Assembly (NCBI RefSeq): GCF_027622945.1
Contig: NZ_JAPZVQ010000001.1
Span: 621,917-685,916, forward strand
Direction: 5' to 3'
Length of the DNA: 64,000 bases
Source of the DNA: Glycomyces lechevalierae
GTDB lineage: Bacteria; Actinomycetota; Actinomycetes; Mycobacteriales; Micromonosporaceae
Positions 60,963-64,000 of the stretch are shown here, one piece after another. The notes under the pieces were generated by a model, which had not been told where the DNA came from, searched no databases, and worked only from the letters and a program-made list of their open reading frames with translations. The translations under genes were made by a program, and so were the position numbers. The number at the start of each line of letters is the position of its first letter. Position 1 is the stretch's first letter.

Positions 60963-61339
60963 CACGTGGGTCCCTCCAGTTCGGACAGTGCCTGCTCGGC
61001 GGTGATCTCGCCGCGCCGCAGCCGGTCGATGACCTCGGCGCGCGAGGGCGCGGGGTCGGTCTCCACGAAGTCGAGGGCCTGCGTGATGCGGTTGAGCCGG
61101 GACTTGATCGTGGGGTAGCTGACGCCGAAGGTCCGCTCCATCTCCTTGATGGAGCCGTGGCACCGCACGAAGGCGGTGACGAAGACCTGGTCCTCGGCGC
61201 TGAGCTGCGCGAGCTGCGGCAGCTCGAAGGCGCCCTCGATCGCGACGCCGGTTTCATTCAGGCGCACCCGCTCGACGGTGAACTCGCGGCCCCCGGTGAG
61301 GTTCGTGAGCTCCTGCCAATCCATTGCCTCGTCTGTCAT
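60962..61339 (-). CDS. DUF2089 family (putative DNA-binding) protein
   Basis: This 125-residue protein shows the DUF2089 helix-turn-helix core (FVTAFVRCHGSIKEMERTFG followed by VSYPTIKSRLNRI) and a C-terminal SHOCT-like helix (RRGEITAEQALSELEG). The family's zinc-ribbon N-terminus is absent. It is probably a regulator of its own three-gene operon. The ATG at 61339 matches the start predicted for transcription, so the message may be leaderless; ATG 61324 with GAGG close upstream is an alternative start. Confidence 0.82.
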   Translation of the reverse strand: MTDEAMDWQELTNLTGGREFTVERVRLNETGVAIEGAFELPQLAQLSAEDQVFVTAFVRCHGSIKEMERTFGVSYPTIKSRLNRITQALDFVETDPAPSRAEVIDRLRRGEITAEQALSELEGPT

Positions 61340-61375
61340 ATGTCAAGTTGTACTCGTGTAAATCTTAATTTTCAA
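61340..61375 (-). promoter_or_regulatory. Promoter of the DUF2089 operon
   Basis: On the minus strand TTGAAA (61370-61375) is 17 nt from TACAAC (61347-61352). Transcription would begin near 61340, one base from the ATG at 61339, which suggests a leaderless message. Confidence 0.6.
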
Positions 61376-61509
61376 GAGTCAGAGATTAATTTTCTTGAGA
61401 TCAGTCCTTGAACCGATTCAACGACGGCGGCCCGGCGGGCCGCTGGACGGCCCGCCTCGGGAACCGTTTACATCGAGTGCGTCCCGGTATTGACGGGAGA
61501 TTGATCGTT

Positions 61510-61531
61510 AACTATGGTGGCAACCACAGTT
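61510..61531. promoter_or_regulatory. Candidate operator upstream of the DUF624/LplA-like operon
   Basis: AACTATGGT-GGCA-ACCACAGTT is a 9-4-9 dyad with one mismatch, about 100 nt before the DUF624 start. It may be the site of a sugar regulator encoded outside the window. Confidence 0.5.
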
Positions 61532-61635
61532 GAATCCTTTCAATCGACAGCGGTCACCGCGCCGGCAGCAGCGGCCACCGCCGATCTCAGGAATCGAACT
61601 GTTCGCATGCATCGATGGAGATGGCAGGAGTGCGC

Positions 61636-62283
61636 ATGACGACGGTGGTCACCCCCGGCGGGCCGTCAGCGACCGGGCGGGCCGGCACCCGGCTCGAGCG
61701 GTGGTACGGCTGGGCGGACGCGGCGATGTACGTCGGCCTGCTCAACCTGCTCGTACTCGCCTTCACCCTCGCGGGCGGTGTCGTCCTCGGCTGGGCCCCG
61801 GCCCTCGCGGCCGCCACCGCGTGCAGCCGGACCCGCCTGCGCGGCGGCTCGCAGCCGCTCGTGCGCGCCTTCGCGACCCGGTGGCGCCGCGGCTTCCTCC
61901 ACGCCAACCTCCTCGCCGCGCCGTCCGCCGCCGCGCTCACCGGCCTCGGCCTCGGACTCCTGACGGCCACAGGCGAGTCTCGCGCGCTCCAGTTCGGACT
62001 GTGGGCGGCCGCGGCCGTCTGCCTCGCGCACCTCGTGCTCGTGCTGACGATGGACGCCCACTACGAGCTGCGGCGTGTCCAGAGCCTGCGGCTGGCCTGG
62101 GCGTTCCTGGTGCGCTTCCCCGGCGCGCCCCTGCTCCTCATCGCGACCACGGCGCTCGCCGTCGCGGTCACCGCGTTCATCCCCGGGCTGCTGCCGGTCG
62201 TGGCGATCGGCGCGTGGGTGCACCTGTGCACCGCCCTCTGCCTCTCGTTCTACGCCGCCAACGACCGGAACCTCGCGGCCTGA
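61636..62283 (+). CDS. DUF624 (YesL-like) membrane protein
   Basis: This 215-residue protein has about five hydrophobic segments and the DUF624 layout (WADAAMYVGLLNLLVLAFTL first, then a basic loop RGGSQPLVRAFATRWRRGF). YesL-like proteins accompany LplABC-type sugar importers in many operons, with unknown function. AGGAG (61626-61630) directs ATG 61636. The LplA-like binding-protein gene follows 63 nt later. Confidence 0.8.
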   Translation: MTTVVTPGGPSATGRAGTRLERWYGWADAAMYVGLLNLLVLAFTLAGGVVLGWAPALAAATACSRTRLRGGSQPLVRAFATRWRRGFLHANLLAAPSAAALTGLGLGLLTATGESRALQFGLWAAAAVCLAHLVLVLTMDAHYELRRVQSLRLAWAFLVRFPGAPLLLIATTALAVAVTAFIPGLLPVVAIGAWVHLCTALCLSFYAANDRNLAA

Positions 62284-62346
62284 GACCAAGCGCGGCAACG
62301 GCACCGCGCCACCGACCGAGTTGATCCCCTTCCGAAAGGACCCCCG

Positions 62347-63858
62347 ATGAAACCCGTAAGAAAGCGCATACCGCTGGCGGTGCTCGCCATCGGCGCCCTC
62401 GCGCTCACCTCCTGCTCCGACGGCGGCGGCAGCGAGGAGCCGCTCGAATCGCTCGACATCATGGCGCCCTTCTTCTCCGCCGTCCCGCCCGAGGAGGACG
62501 ACCCGATCGACAAGGCGCTCAGCGACCTCGCCGGGCTCGACCTCAGCGTCCAGTGGGTGCCCAACAGCGACTACGGCGCCAAGACCAACACCGTGCTCGC
62601 GGGCGACGACATCCCCGACGTGATGGTCATCCAGGGCAAGGACCAGGCCTTCGTGCAGACCGCCGAGGCCGGCGGGTTCTGGGACCTCACCGACTACCTC
62701 GCCTCGGGCGACTACCCGAACCTCGTCACCGAGAACCCCGAGGTCCAGGAGGCCTCCAGCGTCAACGGCAAGGTCTACGGCGTCTACCGGGCCCGCGACG
62801 TGATCCGCCACAGCGTCATCATCCGCCAGGACTGGCTGGACAACCTCGGCCTCGCCCTCCCCGAGACGACCGACGACCTCTACGAGATCGCCCGCGCGTT
62901 CACCGAGGACGACCCGGACGGCAACGGCCGGAACGACACCTACGGCATGATCAACCCCGCGTGGGGCGGCATCGGCAACGGCAGCCCCTACGACGCCATC
63001 GAGGTCTGGCACGGCAGCGGCAACCTCTGGAGCGAGGAGGGCGGCGAACTCGTCCCGGCCTTCACCACTCCTGAATGGACGCAGGCGCTGCAGTACGAGC
63101 GCGACCTCGTCCAGAACGGCTACGTGAACCCCGACTTCGCGACCATGGACCCGGCCACCTGGAACGAGCCGTTCCTGAACGGCAAGGGCGGCATCATCAT
63201 CGACGTGCAGTCCCGCGCCTCCGAGCTCGCGAAGCTGTTCAAGGAGTAGGACCCCGAGCACTTCGACCAGTACGTGGCCCTCGCCGGGCAGCTCGACGGC
63301 CCCAACGGCACCTTCGCGATGCCCACCGCCGGGTACTCCGGCTTTCTCGCCGTCCCGCGCGCCGGCGTCCAGACCGAGGAGCAGCTGGAGCAGGTCCTCA
63401 AGGCGCTCAACGAACTCAACTCCACGGACGCCCAGAACCTCATGAACCACGGCATCGAAGGGGACAACTACACCCTCGAGGACGGCGGCGTCGTCTTCGA
63501 CCCCGCCAAGCAGGACTTCACCGACCAGGTGACCGGGGCCTGGGCGCAGCTCGGCATGAACGTCGCCGGATACAACGCCCACCCCATCAAGCAGGAGACC
63601 GAGTTCGACGCCGCGCTCTACCAGCGCCGACTCGACCTCCAGGCCGAGGACCTGCCGAACGCCGTCTTCAACCCCGCCGCCGGGCTCGTCTCCCCCACGT
63701 ACACGACCAGCGGCGCGCAGCTCGACACGATCATCGCGGACGCCCGCATCCAGTACATCGCCGGCCAGATCGACGAGGCCGGGCTGCAGGCCGCCATCGA
63801 CACGTGGCGGTCCAGCGGCGGCGACGACGTGATCGAGGAGATGAACGACCTCCTCTAG
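62347..63858 (+). pseudogene. LplA-like sugar-binding lipoprotein gene with in-frame TAG
   Basis: Codons 1-300 encode a family 1 binding protein with lipobox ALTSC and the motif DIPDVMVIQGKDQAF; TAG at 63247-63249 follows KLFKE, and the same frame then continues as DPEHFDQYVALAGQLDGPNG through to a natural end at 63858 (503 codons in all). Both halves together have the length and order of LplA-like proteins. A single substitution in AAG, GAG or CAG would give this stop. Translation could restart at GTG 63274, but a split receptor is unlikely to work. Sequencing error is possible, given the damaged sequence 50 nt downstream. Confidence 0.8.
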
Positions 63859-63884
63859 AAGCACGACCGATCCCCCTGTGCGGG

Positions 63885-63906
63885 AACGGCATCGGCGGAT
63901 GCCGTT
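63885..63906 (+). terminator. Hairpin after the LplA-like gene
   Basis: AACGGCATC and GATGCCGTT form a perfect 9-bp stem with a GGCG loop, 26 nt after the stop. It probably lies between the binding protein and permease genes, like 27591-27620. Confidence 0.65.
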
Positions 63907-63990
63907 GGGGGGCCCCCCCCCCCCCGGGGGGGGGGGGGCGCCGGGCCGGGGCCCCCCCCCCCCCCCGCCCCCCCCCCCCCCCCCGCGCCC
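63907..63990. other. C/G homopolymer block, probable assembly defect
   Basis: Nearly all of these bases are long C and G runs. As at 20072-20120, this looks like low-quality sequence at a contig join, so what lies downstream of the LplA-like gene cannot be read. Confidence 0.75.
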
Positions 63991-64000
63991 GTCACTCCTC

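Noticed and set aside
37384..63249. Genetic-code reassignment of TGA or TAG
   Set aside because: The two in-frame stops use different codons (TGA in tnpB, TAG in the LplA-like gene), and both codons end many intact genes here, so mutation or sequencing error is more likely.
1..64000. tRNA, rRNA genes or CRISPR arrays
   Set aside because: I saw no T-loop/CCA-type tRNA features, no rRNA sequence and no regularly spaced direct repeats on scanning both strands by eye.

Overview
The window is high-GC DNA with pervasive G/C third positions, GTG and TTG starts, many 4-nt ATGA/GTGA start-stop overlaps, Tat-type export signals, an Xre(DUF5753)-DUF397 pair, a CmtR-like metal sensor and several LacI and ROK sugar regulators. 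This fits an actinomycete (Actinomycetota); I cannot name the genus. I see no rRNA, tRNA or CRISPR array. Two homopolymer blocks (20072-20120 and 63907-63990) look like assembly damage, so frame-disrupting events near them need care.

Layout. 0-9.2 kb: a leftward operon for an Opp/Dpp-type oligosaccharide or peptide ABC transporter ending in a GH42 beta-galactosidase that runs off the window. It is divergent from two tandem ROK regulators, with a palindrome inside the operon promoter. 9.2-13.7 kb: housekeeping and hypothetical genes (NAD-dependent epimerase-like protein, WYL regulator, RidA, alpha/beta hydrolase) and a GNAT remnant. 13.6-23.3 kb: a hemicellulose (arabinoxylan) locus of two leftward operons, RICIN-esterase-GH43 and GH62-esterase-GH10. 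Both carry the same promoter with paired CGAAAsTTTCG-like boxes, and a LacI regulator sits divergently beside the first. 23.6-30.5 kb: GH36 alpha-galactosidase, a CUT1-type ABC transporter without an ATPase, and a GntR/FadR regulator. 30.5-32.8 kb: an AlkD-like protein and a CrtI-like oxidoreductase.

32.9-42.8 kb: a fructan/sucrose locus with LacI (two perfect 14-bp operators), a solute-binding protein, two permeases separated by an IS200/IS605-type TnpB element, a cytoplasmic GH32/GH68-clan enzyme, fructokinase, an I36-type secreted inhibitor and an exported GH32. Exported enzymes would cut fructan, the transporter import oligomers, and the cytoplasmic enzyme plus fructokinase feed fructose into glycolysis. 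42.8-44.2 kb is a largely gene-poor stretch.

44.2-49.9 kb: small regulatory cassettes: a CmtR-like sensor with a Cys-rich cation transporter, HxlR/DUF1330 with a large dyad operator, SnoaL/TetR with two palindromic operators, a frameshifted DUF397 relic, an intact Xre-DUF397 pair and two unknown small genes. 50.2-59.2 kb: potassium uptake (27-aa ORF, kdpF, kdpA, kdpB, kdpC, kdpD, then a TrkH/KtrB-like channel) without an adjacent kdpE. 59.1-61.4 kb: a DUF389 membrane protein and a DUF2089/small membrane protein/SHOCT-like operon. 61.5-63.9 kb: a DUF624 protein and an LplA-like solute-binding protein interrupted by an in-frame TAG, the start of another sugar-uptake operon that is lost in the terminal homopolymer block.
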